From Moringa oleifera (Eukaryota; Streptophyta; Magnoliopsida; Brassicales; Moringaceae), in NCBI GenBank assembly GCA_021397835.1, contig JAJFZO010000575.1, forward strand, positions 1,245,001 to 1,309,000: DNA of 64,000 nucleotides, given 5' to 3'. Every line of letters starts with the position of its first letter. Positions within the stretch are counted from its first letter, which is position 1. Below the pieces are notes generated by a model that searched no databases, was not told where the DNA came from, and saw only the letters and a list, made by a program, of their open reading frames with translations. A program made the translations under genes and the position numbers. Positions 11,750 through 21,275 of this stretch are shown piece by piece.

Positions 11750-14700
11750 TCATGACCCCAGAATGAAAGCATGTATTTCAGCCCAACTAGACACTGTGTA
11801 GAGAGTACCTGACCTGGCTTTCCAATTACAAGAGCCTTCTTCACTGAGTTCTTTCTGCTTCTCTACCAGGCCAGAGAACAAAGGAACAAAAGAAACACCA
11901 AACTGATCTCCCAGTCTCCTCAGGCTTGAACTTGAACCGATCACAATGCCTATGTCTGCTTCAAGCAGACAAAGCAAGTCCCCCACAGATCCTCCAATGT
12001 ATATTGTCAAGTGCTGCTCATCCTTCACTACTTCTTTGAAAGCTTTAAGCTTTTCCATGGCAGACTCTACGTTTCTCACAAGCTCACCTGTGGAGATTGA
12101 TTCCTCGTAGACTAACTCATTGGAATGCACCTTTAAGACACTTAGATCCCCTGCTCAATGAAATAGGAGACAAGAAAATTTTTGGAACCACCAAAATGGA
12201 AGGAGAAAAGTATCTGAAAGTTACATCTTTTGTGATGTATGAACTTAAAAGTGGACCAAGTGCATGCGAGTGTTCGGTATGCAATTCTGCAAAAGAATAC
12301 CTGAAGAGAAAGCAGCCCTGATCAGGTCGCCACACCAACAGTATGAGAGTACATGAACATCAGCTATAAACTTTTCACTTTGGACAATATTTGTGAAGAA
12401 ACCTTTACAACCATCTTGAAGAATGAGAGCTTGGCCTGCCCGTTTAATATCCTCCAGATTTAGACCCTTTAATACTCCTGACTCAATAACTCTTGAATTT
12501 GCCTTTTCCTCAAATACTGCAAGATGTTTAAGGGCTTCACGGAGACCTTCATAATTAAATTGTCCCACTGCAAAAGCAGGGGACATTCTTAGCTTAGAAG
12601 TTTCAATAAAATATCCACTCGAGGAATTTATCTGTCAGGGCAAACAAGTTTAGTCATACAAAGCATGGCGCAGCCAGAAATCATTTATCATACCTTTCTC
12701 ACCACTAATAATGCTTTCAATCAGATTTTCATACTCTTCAGTGTAGTGAGCAGAAATAACACCCCATGTGCTCCGCAACTTGGCTGACGACATTCGAGCA
12801 AGTTGGGTTTCAGATCCATCAGGACCTAGCTTTGAGGCTGTTACTATGGCAATCTCAGCTAGAATGGCAGATGAATCAAAAGCAGTGCATGCCAAGTCAA
12901 AATCAGAAAATACGGTACAACGGCCTTCTACAAGGTTTTGCAGCCTGGATAGAGGGACTATTGCTTGCTGGATCACTGGTTGACCAGAGAAAAAACCCAC
13001 TTCAAGTTTCATTGCTTGATGGTAAAGATTTTCTAAGACTTCAAGTTCTTCGCCTGTTAAAGAGACACTTAGTCTATCCATCACATCTTCAGTTTGCAGG
13101 GTCCAAGCCTGAAATCAGAAAACAATCGTGACTATGAAGAAACTTCTTATTCCTAACAACAGAAAGAGTAAGTCTTGTTTAATCAGCACAATAAACACCG
13201 TGAGGAAAAGCTTAGCGATTGATAATCTAACCAACCTCAAAACTTTCAGAGCAATAATTGTCAATCCACTTCTTGTAAATGTGACTGCTTTCGTTAGGAT
13301 CTAGAAGAGCCTGGATCTCTTTACTTATAAAGGCAAAGAGCCTCATGCAAGGTGCGATAGCGGCAAGTGTATAAGCAGCAACTTTTGTCTTCTCAAAGGG
13401 AGTTGCAATTTTACCAGGAACTTTTTCTCCTTCAACTTTACCCAATGCTGTTGCCAGCAAGAAATCTGTGTATTTGAGTGCTGCATTGTTGGAAGGGCTC
13501 TCTTCTGAGACTTCAAAACCCAGTTCCTGCAGAGAAATTCATTTAGAATATCAGATAAAAATGACATTCGACCAGAGCACAAAATAAAGGGACACATAAA
13601 CGGTAATAATCATATGAAATATGATGCTTATTTAGATTCAAGTGGAGCTACAAGGAAAGATAAGAACCTCTGCAAGCCTATGACCTCTGCAAACCTATGG
13701 CATGCACAGAGAAAACAATTTCACGAGCTGAAGGAAAGATAAAGAACTCAACATTCACCATTAGTAATAGACGTGTCCTCAGCATAAGATAAAAAGCTTG
13801 ACATTCACCATTGGTAACAGATTTGTCCTCGACATAAGATAAAGTGTGTAACATTCAACAGGTGAAAATTGCCAAATACAGCCGACTGTTATAATCTTCA
13901 AAGCTCTTTTGTCCATTGCGTTAAGCTAAAAAACCTTGCAATAGATTTGACAGAGAAAAATTCCAGGAGGCAGTTTCCTCTTCCCAATGCAACTAGCCAA
14001 TGTGCTGACTATATATCTTACGCTGACAACTTTCAGTAACTTTAGAAAGCCTGTGCTGCTCATGAAAATGATTACTTTCCAGATTCTGATAACAGCAAAC
14101 CAGATGTCACATAAACTACATCGAATTCTCTAAGCTCCGAAATAACAGATTCTGTATTCAAAATATATATGATTAAGGAACTTAGACACCTTCTCTCTGG
14201 GTAATTATATAATTCATACACAGTGAAACTAATGATATCCTATCTCTTAATTCCTATGTACAACAAAATCACCCCCTATAATCTCTTATTCATTTCAAGG
14301 GAGCATCTGATTCTCAATGCCCTTTTCAGGTAACATTAAATTAATAAAAAGGAAACTGGATGATAACTGTGCTGAAAATGTTGAGAATAGAGCATAATGA
14401 GGAAGATAATGACCATTATAATACTGGTTATATAACATTAAGAGTAGGTGGAGTAGCACTATTATCATATCCCTGGTTACTCTTAAGGCACTTAGGCCTT
14501 TAGGCTGGTTAGTTTGTTTCTTGAATCTTGACTAATGAAGAAGTATACTTAAAAGAAAAACTATTGATTAGAGGATTAAGCACATAAAAAAGGAAGAAAA
14601 AGAAACCAAAAAAAAAAAAACACACAAAAGTCAAATAGCTATTTATAGATATATAAGCGATTAAGCATAATAGTAAAAAGAAAAAAAGATTAAACAAACG

Positions 14701-15190
14701 AGTAATAGAGAATAAAAGGTATGGATAAGCTTACACGGACAAGAGTAGCGTGTGTCTTAAGCTTGTTCTTTACATGTTTCCTTAATTTGTGTATCATACT
14801 CTTGTCCTCTTCATCATCTGCACATTCCTCCGCCAATTCAAATCTGTAAATAGTTTTTAGGAAAGAGAACTTTTTGTTTTCAGAAAAGAAACCAGTAAGC
14901 TAACAATCAAAATACATACGTTTTAATAACAGATACATATTGGTGCTAGAATATGTGTGAATGAAGAGGAAGGTTGTGAATTTCGGAGAGTGTGCTTACG
15001 CGCGAACAAAGGCAGAGAGGAAATGAACGTCTTGAGAGATACAGTGGAGGAAAGGATCGGAGTTCAAGTGACCGGAGGCCAAGCAAACGAAGAACGGAGT
15101 GTACATAGCATAAACCGACTCGTTCCTGAACTTGATCCACATTTTCCTCGCTATTCCTCCTTCGTCCATTCCTCCTCCTCCAATCCCCAT
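11750..15190 (-). CDS. TH2: Bifunctional TH2 protein: TenA-like plus HAD thiamine monophosphate phosphatase
   Basis: The plant TH2 family removes the phosphate from thiamine monophosphate before pyrophosphorylation and carries a TenA_E-like salvage domain. Exons are 15190-15000, 14843-14735, 13526-13236, 13108-12694, 12567-12301 and 12150-11750, giving 557 residues. The TenA-like part covers roughly residues 5-230 (MWIKFRNESVYAMYTPF, ELAEECADDEED, YTDFLLATA, ATPFEKTKVAAYTL). The HAD part follows with FSDFDLACTAFDSSAILAE near 264, VIESGVLKGLNLEDIKRAG, LSYCWCGDLIRAAFS and IGGSVGDLLCLLEADIG near 476. Two HAD motifs differ from the Arabidopsis protein as I recall it: DFDLAC instead of DFDLTC, and IGGSVGD instead of IGDSVGD. 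The exon 4 donor GTATGA at 12693 was preferred over GTGAGA at 12702 because it keeps the family length. The ATG at 15190 or 15169 gives no mitochondrial presequence. Confidence 0.93.
13669..13860. repeat. Tandem repeats in a TH2 intron
   Basis: A 50-bp unit starting ACATTCACCATT and containing TGTCCTC and CATAAGATAAA occurs at 13751-13800 and 13801-13850, followed by a 10-base start of a third copy. Just before, at 13669-13702, a 17-bp unit CTCTGCAAGCCTATGAC is also doubled. Both are local duplications in the 1.2-kb intron between exons 2 and 3. Confidence 0.75.
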
Positions 15191-16472
15191 CTCCGTCTCC
15201 CTCACTCTCTATCTCTCTCACCCCAACGAAGTCGTTCCTGGTAGCGCCAACACGGCGATCTTTCACTCGAATTCTGAGAAGCGATGATCTGAAAACACAG
15301 AACAGTGCATGACAACAGAGAGATAAGACACGGAGGGCAAAAGAAATAGTTGGTGAGTTGGATTGTGGTCTACGTTTCCATTGGTTCAACAAAATTTCTT
15401 TTTCAACAAAATAAACAAAAATGGTTCTTTTCAAAATAAAGAGGAAAAGGAACAGAGAGAAAAAGGAAGCCGGCAGTCAACAAAGGGAGGAGGGAGGAGG
15501 TCGCATGAGTGGGGAAGGCCTTGGACGGGGTCTCCTCTCCGCCTCACCGCGTCTGTCCGGAATCAATGTAACAGTGTTTTCTTTGCTTTAATTAAGAAAG
15601 AGAGAGAAACCAGGGGGGCCCACATATGCCAGGTCTGCATCCCTAATGACACGCAGGATAGTAGTTTACGGCCCTTATCTTGTTATACATAATACAAGGT
15701 TTATCCAGCATAATCATTTTTTGAAATTAGATGGCATACTTGACCATCTTCATTAAATTAAGTGAATTTTTTAAATAAATTTTAAATATAAAATTCAATG
15801 CGAAAATTTTCCATTATAAATTTTTTAATATAAAATGTTTTTTAATATATTATTTTTTAATTTAATTATAACTTTATGGTAAAAAAGATGAAAAGTGATA
15901 TGATATGATATATACCTTATTCTTTTCGTGAATAAATAGTAAATCAGTCGATGTTTCTTAAGTTGGAAGAGAAAGTCGGTTTTGCTTTGCATTGCCGTGG
16001 TTGAATTTTGCACCATAATGCTAACTTTATAGTATGATCATTGAATTTATCAAAGCTTATGCCAAATATAATTGCTTGCATGAGCTGGAGCCAACGCATA
16101 TCCGCGTTTAGTTGAGGCCCATGTATTCCATGGAACACGTCAAAAACGGCGACGTATTTAGAGAAAAGTCGAGAAACTCTCAAATCACATAAACGTCGTC
16201 TAATGCATGAAATTGATTCGCTAACATCAACGTGGTCAGTCGATGTTTGGCAGCCAGACTAAATGTATCTAGTAGGCTCGAGATAACGAAATATTTTGAC
16301 TTTTATTTTTAATTATTTTTAAAAAAATATTTTTCATTTTTATTTTTATTTTTATTTTTCCCCCGATCGGATCGTGATTCACGGCATCTCCCTATCGGGT
16401 CAATTGCGGCATGGCTCATGTGTGGCCTTTTGACTCCAGACTCTTCTACGTTACATTTACCTGCCACCACCA

Positions 16473-16505
16473 AGTCACGTGACTGAAAAAAGGAGTCACG
16501 TGACT
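16473..16505. promoter_or_regulatory. Twin palindromic G-box elements
   Basis: AGTCACGTGACT, a perfect 12-bp palindrome with the CACGTG core, occurs at 16473-16484 and again at 16494-16505. The start-to-start distance is 21 bp, two helical turns. CACGTG is bound by bZIP and bHLH (PIF/HY5-type) factors. The pair lies about 500 bp upstream of the PSB28 start. Confidence 0.6.
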
Positions 16506-16565
16506 CAAATGACACAGAAGGGAAGATCTATCAGCTTGGGTTGCACCAGTTCGGCCCAATTTGAT

Positions 16566-16752
16566 GGCTCACTCTAACGACAAAGTAGGCCCATGGGTTC
16601 GTAAGCCCAGAGAACCAACATAAAGTCAAGTGACCCAAAGAATAGAGCGAAGTGGGCAAGTAATTAAACGCACAAGCCCAAGAACCTATGCGGCCCATTC
16701 AAAGGGCTCACTACTAAGGCAACAGATGCCCATGAGCTTGTAAGCCAGAACA
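16566..16752. repeat. Diverged 50-bp direct repeat with GCCCA motifs
   Basis: GGCTCACT, CTAA, GCCCATG and GTAAGCC occur in the same order and spacing at 16566-16615 and 16705-16752. The copies differ at several bases, so this is an old duplication. Both carry the GCCCA/TGGGC core of site II-type elements. Confidence 0.55.
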
Positions 16753-16762
16753 AATATGTACA

Positions 16763-16770
16763 CCACGTGG
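16763..16770. promoter_or_regulatory. G-box CCACGTGG upstream of PSB28
   Basis: A third CACGTG palindrome lies 228 bases upstream of the PSB28 ATG. Its position and flanks (CCACGTGGC) fit a canonical light- or ABA-responsive G-box. Confidence 0.5.
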
Positions 16771-16997
16771 CAAGATGGAGTTTTTTTTTTTTAGCTGTGC
16801 ATGTAATGCATTGGACACGAAGTGCCAATTTCTCTGCCACCTATCCTTTTGCTGAAACATTGTAGAGCTAAGGACAGGAGCGAGTGAATGGCTGTCCTTG
16901 TTACACAACAGAGTCTCGTCTTACCTCACCAATCCCCCTCTTTTTAGGTCTCTTTCCTCTTATTCTCCCTCTCTCTTTCTCTCCTTCTGTACTGAGG

Positions 16998-18430
16998 ATG
17001 GCTACTTTGCAATCCCTTGCATTTATCTCTCCGGTTTCACACTATTTACAGCAGCCACGCTCAGGTACAGTTCTTATCTTATATTTATATGACTTTGACA
17101 AACTTATCATTGTCTCGTGAGAGTGAGCATGAGATCTGGTATTTACCAGCGGGTGAGATTATTTCTGGCATGCTTCTCTGTTCTCTGGGGATTTTGAGTC
17201 CAAACTTTCAAGTTTTTATCCTCTTTTGGACGGTCTTCGATTTACCAAGAAGTGAAATGGGTATCTGATTTTACTTCATCGCCTTGAAGATTCTACTTTT
17301 CTTTCATGTTTTAAATGAGAATGTGATTGAAGGAAATGGGTGTCTTATTCAACATCAGTTGTTTCTAATTCTTAAAATTCTTGACAAAATGGTGACATTC
17401 ATGAGTTCAAAGTGGCCTATGGTTCTGCTTCGTTGTCACGAGATTTTAAGTGTTGATGGTTTATTCTGTGTGTTGTTCATTTTGATTATCATTCTAGACC
17501 AAGAATTTTCATTTTTTGTTTTAACTTTAGTTCCCTTTCTTCTTCATTGTAACCTTTGTGAGTGAAAGAAAAAAAAAAAACTTTTAGTTAATGATTGTGA
17601 AGAAATGTTGGTAAAAAGAAATAATTTAGAGAAGTAAGGAGCTCGAGTCTCCCTAGAGCAATGTGATGCTAGTTGTACTATGTTGACCACTGGGTCCTCT
17701 GCAGACACCCTGGAAGTGGGCGTGATTTTGGAGATTTGTGAACCAATGATTTTGGTATTGAACTATTTGCATATCTCAGATGAATGAAGAATGGATTTCA
17801 ATCAACTAGTCATTTTATATCTGTTGAATGGAACTAAGATCTTATATCTGTTCCATGGAACTAAAATTTCTATCCTTATCAGGCTCAAGTAAAACTTGTT
17901 AGCTGTTAATCTTAATCTTGATGTTTTAATGCAATGCCTTAATGCCTTTGCCTTGTGCAGGCATTTTATCTTGGGCTGTTCACCGAAGTGCACACTCCTC
18001 ATTCAATGGCCAATCCTTGCAGCTGCCTCGTTCCCAGCTGCCTTCTATAAAGCAGAAATCTTGGACACCAGGACCCATTACAATGATGGTCAAACCAACA
18101 ATTCAATTCATTCAGGGAACTGACGAGCAGACCATACCAGATATACGGCTGACCAAATCAAGAGATGGTACTAATGGTGTGGCCATATTCAGGTTTGATC
18201 AACCATCTGTTTTTGACTCATCTGGTGAAGTTGGCGAAATAACTGGTTTCTACATGATCGATGAGGAAGGGGTTCTTCAATCAGTGGATGTAAATGCCAA
18301 ATTCGTGAATGGAAAACCTGCAGGTATTGAAGCAAAGTATATAATGAGGACTCCTCGAGACTGGGACAGATTCATGAGATTCATGGAGCGATACTCTAAT
18401 GCAAATGGCTTGCAATTTGTCAAAAACTGA
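16998..18430 (+). CDS. PSB28: Photosystem II reaction centre Psb28 protein, chloroplast
   Basis: Assembly factor that binds the CP47 side of photosystem II intermediates on the stromal face of the thylakoid. Exon 1 is 16998-17064 and exon 2 is 17961-18430, joined in phase 1, giving 178 residues. The first 60 or so residues are Ser-rich with basic residues and few acidic ones, as in a chloroplast transit peptide. The mature part begins around KPTIQFIQGTDEQTIPDIRL and carries the family blocks GEITGFYMIDEEG, DVNAKFVNGKP and DRFMRFMERYSNANGL near the C-terminus. The length matches plant Psb28. The ATG gives MATLQSLAFISP, a typical plastid start. The single intron is about 0.9 kb. Confidence 0.96.
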
Positions 18431-18974
18431 GGCAATTGATAAGCTCTCCTTATCTTTTTCTCTCCTACTTTCTTCTTTAACCTTATTGGTTTTTGTGTAA
18501 TTTAGTCAAGTAAACAAGTAAGGTGCACACTGCTTCCCTTGTAGATTTGATGCAAATACCATGACCTCCCTGTCAGTCAATGAATTTTGCTGCTTTTCTG
18601 TCATGTCCATTCTCTTCTCTTATGAACATGTGATGTGAGGTGGGTAGTGCTGTAAGTTTAACATATCAGAGAAAAAATGAGAAGGTAATAGTTTCTTGAC
18701 TATTGGCCAGATCAAGTATCTGAACCAAGGCATTCATTAACAAATTGGTGGTCTTGGCACTGTTACTTTGCTTCTTCCTCTCGTATGCAGAATATGCTCA
18801 ACCGGGTCTTCTTTTATTGAAGTATTTTTATTGAATGAATCACCTTCATTTGTGAAATGAGGTTACATTTTGGCTGTTCGTTTCGAGTTTTCTCCTGTAA
18901 AACTCAGAATACAAACCCTTAGAATCCTAATACTAGTGCTCTGAATAGATAGCAGTAGGAAACCCTAATTCCTG
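18431..18974. other. Convergent spacer between PSB28 and SDD1
   Basis: This 544-bp interval holds the 3' ends of two converging genes. I see no coding or repeat feature. TC-rich sequence after the PSB28 stop and AT-rich sequence near 18830 are consistent with 3' UTR and polyadenylation regions. Confidence 0.45.
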
Positions 18975-21275
18975 TTACTTGTACTTCCATGTGACTGATA
19001 TGGGACTTCTGACCCTGTAAAGATTATTCTGGGAGTGTACCCATGTAAGCTGCCCTTGTGCGAAGCTGAGCTTATCCGCGCCAGTTCTCTTCTTGGATTT
19101 AAACCATATCCTGTAAGTTTGATTTTCATTTATGCGTCTGAACACTAGCCGTTTAGGTCTAACTCTCACTTCAACTTCTTCAGGGGCAGTTACCTCCACT
19201 GAGTAGATGGAATTAGGACTTCCCACATTTGTAAGTCGCCTTCTGATCATCACACTTCTCCTTCCATGCTTGAAAGTTACAGAAATTGAGGGATAGTTGA
19301 GGCTGAAACCCCTGTTCTGTCTCAAAATCTCAGTGCAGCTTACGTTCTTGTGAGTGATTGTGAGAACTTCTAGTCTTGTGTATCCAAGAGTGCAAAGATG
19401 AGTGACATACTCATCTGGTCTGATATCATACACAAGTCCTGGATCTATGGCTCTTTGAGGGTTGACATGTCCAGCTCCTATTGCAAAAACTCCAGCTGGT
19501 TTGTTCCCATCCATGATTGGTTTTCCCAGATGGTCGAATGCATCTGCAGTTGTCATTATTGCAGACTTAATAGCAGCTGGTGTCCACTTGGGGTTTGCAG
19601 AATGGACAAGAGCAGCTATTCCACTGGCATGGGGACAAGCCATGGAAGTTCCAGACATGACAGTAAAATTCACTCTCCTAGAATCTTCAGGCAGACCAGT
19701 AGGACCTAAGTTCAGAGGCCAAGCAGCAATGATGTTGACCCCAGGAGCAATTACATCTGGTTTAAGAATTGAAGGGTTACTTAAACTTGGTCCTCTAGCT
19801 GAAAATTGTGCTACTGCTGGTGCTCTTGATTTCCCAATAACTGTTCCTTCAAATTCTATTCGAGCTCTGGCTTTTCTTGTAGAGTTTATGTAAGCCTTTA
19901 GATGAACAGATTCTTGGAAGCCAATCAATGTAGCAGGCAAGACATGGACATCAACTGAGTCCTCTTCCAGGTTAAACTCTGTATTTGTCAGAATCATTGC
20001 AGCACCACCAGCTTCCTTCACAACCTGACCTTTTTCTGCTCTTCCATTGACACCTCTATCACAAAGCACCAGCTTGCCGTGTACTTTTGATCTTGGAAGA
20101 GAGCCTTTAAAGCAGAATTCACTTCCCTTGTCCCCACCTGTCACATAAACCAGTTCAAGCTCTCTACCTGCGCTCCTCAGCCAGTTTCCTGGGTACAAGG
20201 ATTCTCCATAAAGGGTTTCTCCGTTACCTAAGTGAACAATAGCTGGGAATCTCCTGTCAAGTGTACTCGCTCCAATGGTGGCAATCCAGGGAGCCTCATT
20301 AGCAACTGAGCTCTGTAATGGACCATTGTTTCCTGCAGCACAGACGACTGATATTCCATGCTCCATTGCTCGGAAACTGCCAATTGCAATGCTATCGTCG
20401 AAAAGTGGAATTGGAAAGCCACCCAGAGAGAGGGAGAGGACATCAACTCCATCTGTAATTGCAACATCCATTGCAGCTAGGATGTCTGAGCTGTAACAAC
20501 CATTGAACCAGCAAACTTTATACATAGCAACGTGGGCACCAGGGGCCATCCCTCGAGCCACACCAGCTCCATTACCAAACACGCTTGCCATAGGAACTGA
20601 AGTTCCTGCCGCTGTCGATGATGTGTGAGTCCCATGCCCACGGGAGTCCCTTGGTGACACATATTCCTGAATAGAGTTTGGGACTGACGTTGAAGCCACA
20701 CGATGTCCCTTAGTAAAGAACCTGGCACCTATGAGTTTCCGGTTACAGTTGGAGGAATTGAAATTCTGCCCTTCTTCGCAAATTCCTCTCCATTTCTGAG
20801 GAACTGGAGGCATTCCCCTATCATCAAAACTGGGACTCTCTGGCCAAACTCCAGTGTCAAGTACTCCAATGATGCTTCCACGACCGAAAGCAGACTTATA
20901 CCAAGCATTTCCTCTCGTGGGGCTAAGTCCCAAAAATTTGTAAGAATAGGTAGTGTGAACTTGTAGCTGTCGGTCAAGTCTAACTGCCACAACATCAGGC
21001 AACTCCTGCAACAAGTCAAGCTCTGATTCAGTGAGCTGAGCTGCAAAACCTTCAATGGCAGAATGGTAAGAGTAGAGAAGACGAGAAGAGGGGTGTTCCT
21101 CAGAGGAAACAGCCTGCTGAAGAAATGACAGATGCCAGTCCCCCTTTGTGCTATACAAAGAGCTGGTTATGCCATGTGGGTGGAGCTGAACAATGTAGGT
21201 TTTGGGAGTGTTTGCATGGAGAGAAGCAAATAAGAGGAAAAGGGTTGAACACAAAAGATACGTTCTGGCTTCCAT
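18975..21275 (-). CDS. SDD1: Subtilisin-like protease SDD1 (SBT1.2)
   Basis: Secreted subtilase of clade SBT1. Arabidopsis SDD1 acts in the apoplast of stomatal precursors and limits stomatal density. Intronless, 766 residues. There is a signal peptide at about 1-21 (YLLCSTLFLLFASLHA), an I9 prodomain at about 25-108, and the S8 domain with catalytic Asp140 (VLDTGVWPES), His214 (RGHGTHT), oxyanion Asn near 316 (AAGNNGP) and Ser544 (SGTSMACPH). A protease-associated insert lies near 370-470 and a fibronectin-III-like C-terminal domain ends in RSPISVTWK. Identity with SDD1 is clear across YKVCWFNGCYSSDILAA, GFPIPLFDD and the C-terminal domain. All catalytic residues are present, so the enzyme should be active. 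Confidence 0.96.
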   Translation of the reverse strand: MEARTYLLCSTLFLLFASLHANTPKTYIVQLHPHGITSSLYSTKGDWHLSFLQQAVSSEEHPSSRLLYSYHSAIEGFAAQLTESELDLLQELPDVVAVRLDRQLQVHTTYSYKFLGLSPTRGNAWYKSAFGRGSIIGVLDTGVWPESPSFDDRGMPPVPQKWRGICEEGQNFNSSNCNRKLIGARFFTKGHRVASTSVPNSIQEYVSPRDSRGHGTHTSSTAAGTSVPMASVFGNGAGVARGMAPGAHVAMYKVCWFNGCYSSDILAAMDVAITDGVDVLSLSLGGFPIPLFDDSIAIGSFRAMEHGISVVCAAGNNGPLQSSVANEAPWIATIGASTLDRRFPAIVHLGNGETLYGESLYPGNWLRSAGRELELVYVTGGDKGSEFCFKGSLPRSKVHGKLVLCDRGVNGRAEKGQVVKEAGGAAMILTNTEFNLEEDSVDVHVLPATLIGFQESVHLKAYINSTRKARARIEFEGTVIGKSRAPAVAQFSARGPSLSNPSILKPDVIAPGVNIIAAWPLNLGPTGLPEDSRRVNFTVMSGTSMACPHASGIAALVHSANPKWTPAAIKSAIMTTADAFDHLGKPIMDGNKPAGVFAIGAGHVNPQRAIDPGLVYDIRPDEYVTHLCTLGYTRLEVLTITHKNVSCTEILRQNRGFSLNYPSISVTFKHGRRSVMIRRRLTNVGSPNSIYSVEVTAPEEVEVRVRPKRLVFRRINENQTYRIWFKSKKRTGADKLSFAQGQLTWVHSQNNLYRVRSPISVTWKYK

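Larger units (their letters stand above)
15191..16997. promoter_or_regulatory. Divergent intergenic region between TH2 and PSB28
   Basis: The 1.8-kb head-to-head spacer holds both promoters. It has an AT-rich stretch at 15700-15900, a TTTTTA repeat at 16331-16359, three palindromic G-boxes and several GCCCA/TGGGC elements between 16470 and 16770, and a CT-rich leader just before PSB28. No gene is seen; the open frames at 15363-15692 and 15944-16183 have no recognisable content. Confidence 0.6.

Noticed and set aside
12692..12703. GTGAGA donor for TH2 exon 4
   Set aside because: It matches the consensus better than the GTATGA nine bases later and keeps phase, but it would delete three residues where the family length is kept by the later donor.
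14946..15434. 162-codon minus-strand frame that could give TH2 a longer N-terminus
   Set aside because: It runs through TH2 exon 1 in a different frame from MWIKFRNESVYAMYTPF and is broken by the exon 1 donor. It cannot be the presequence without a splice.
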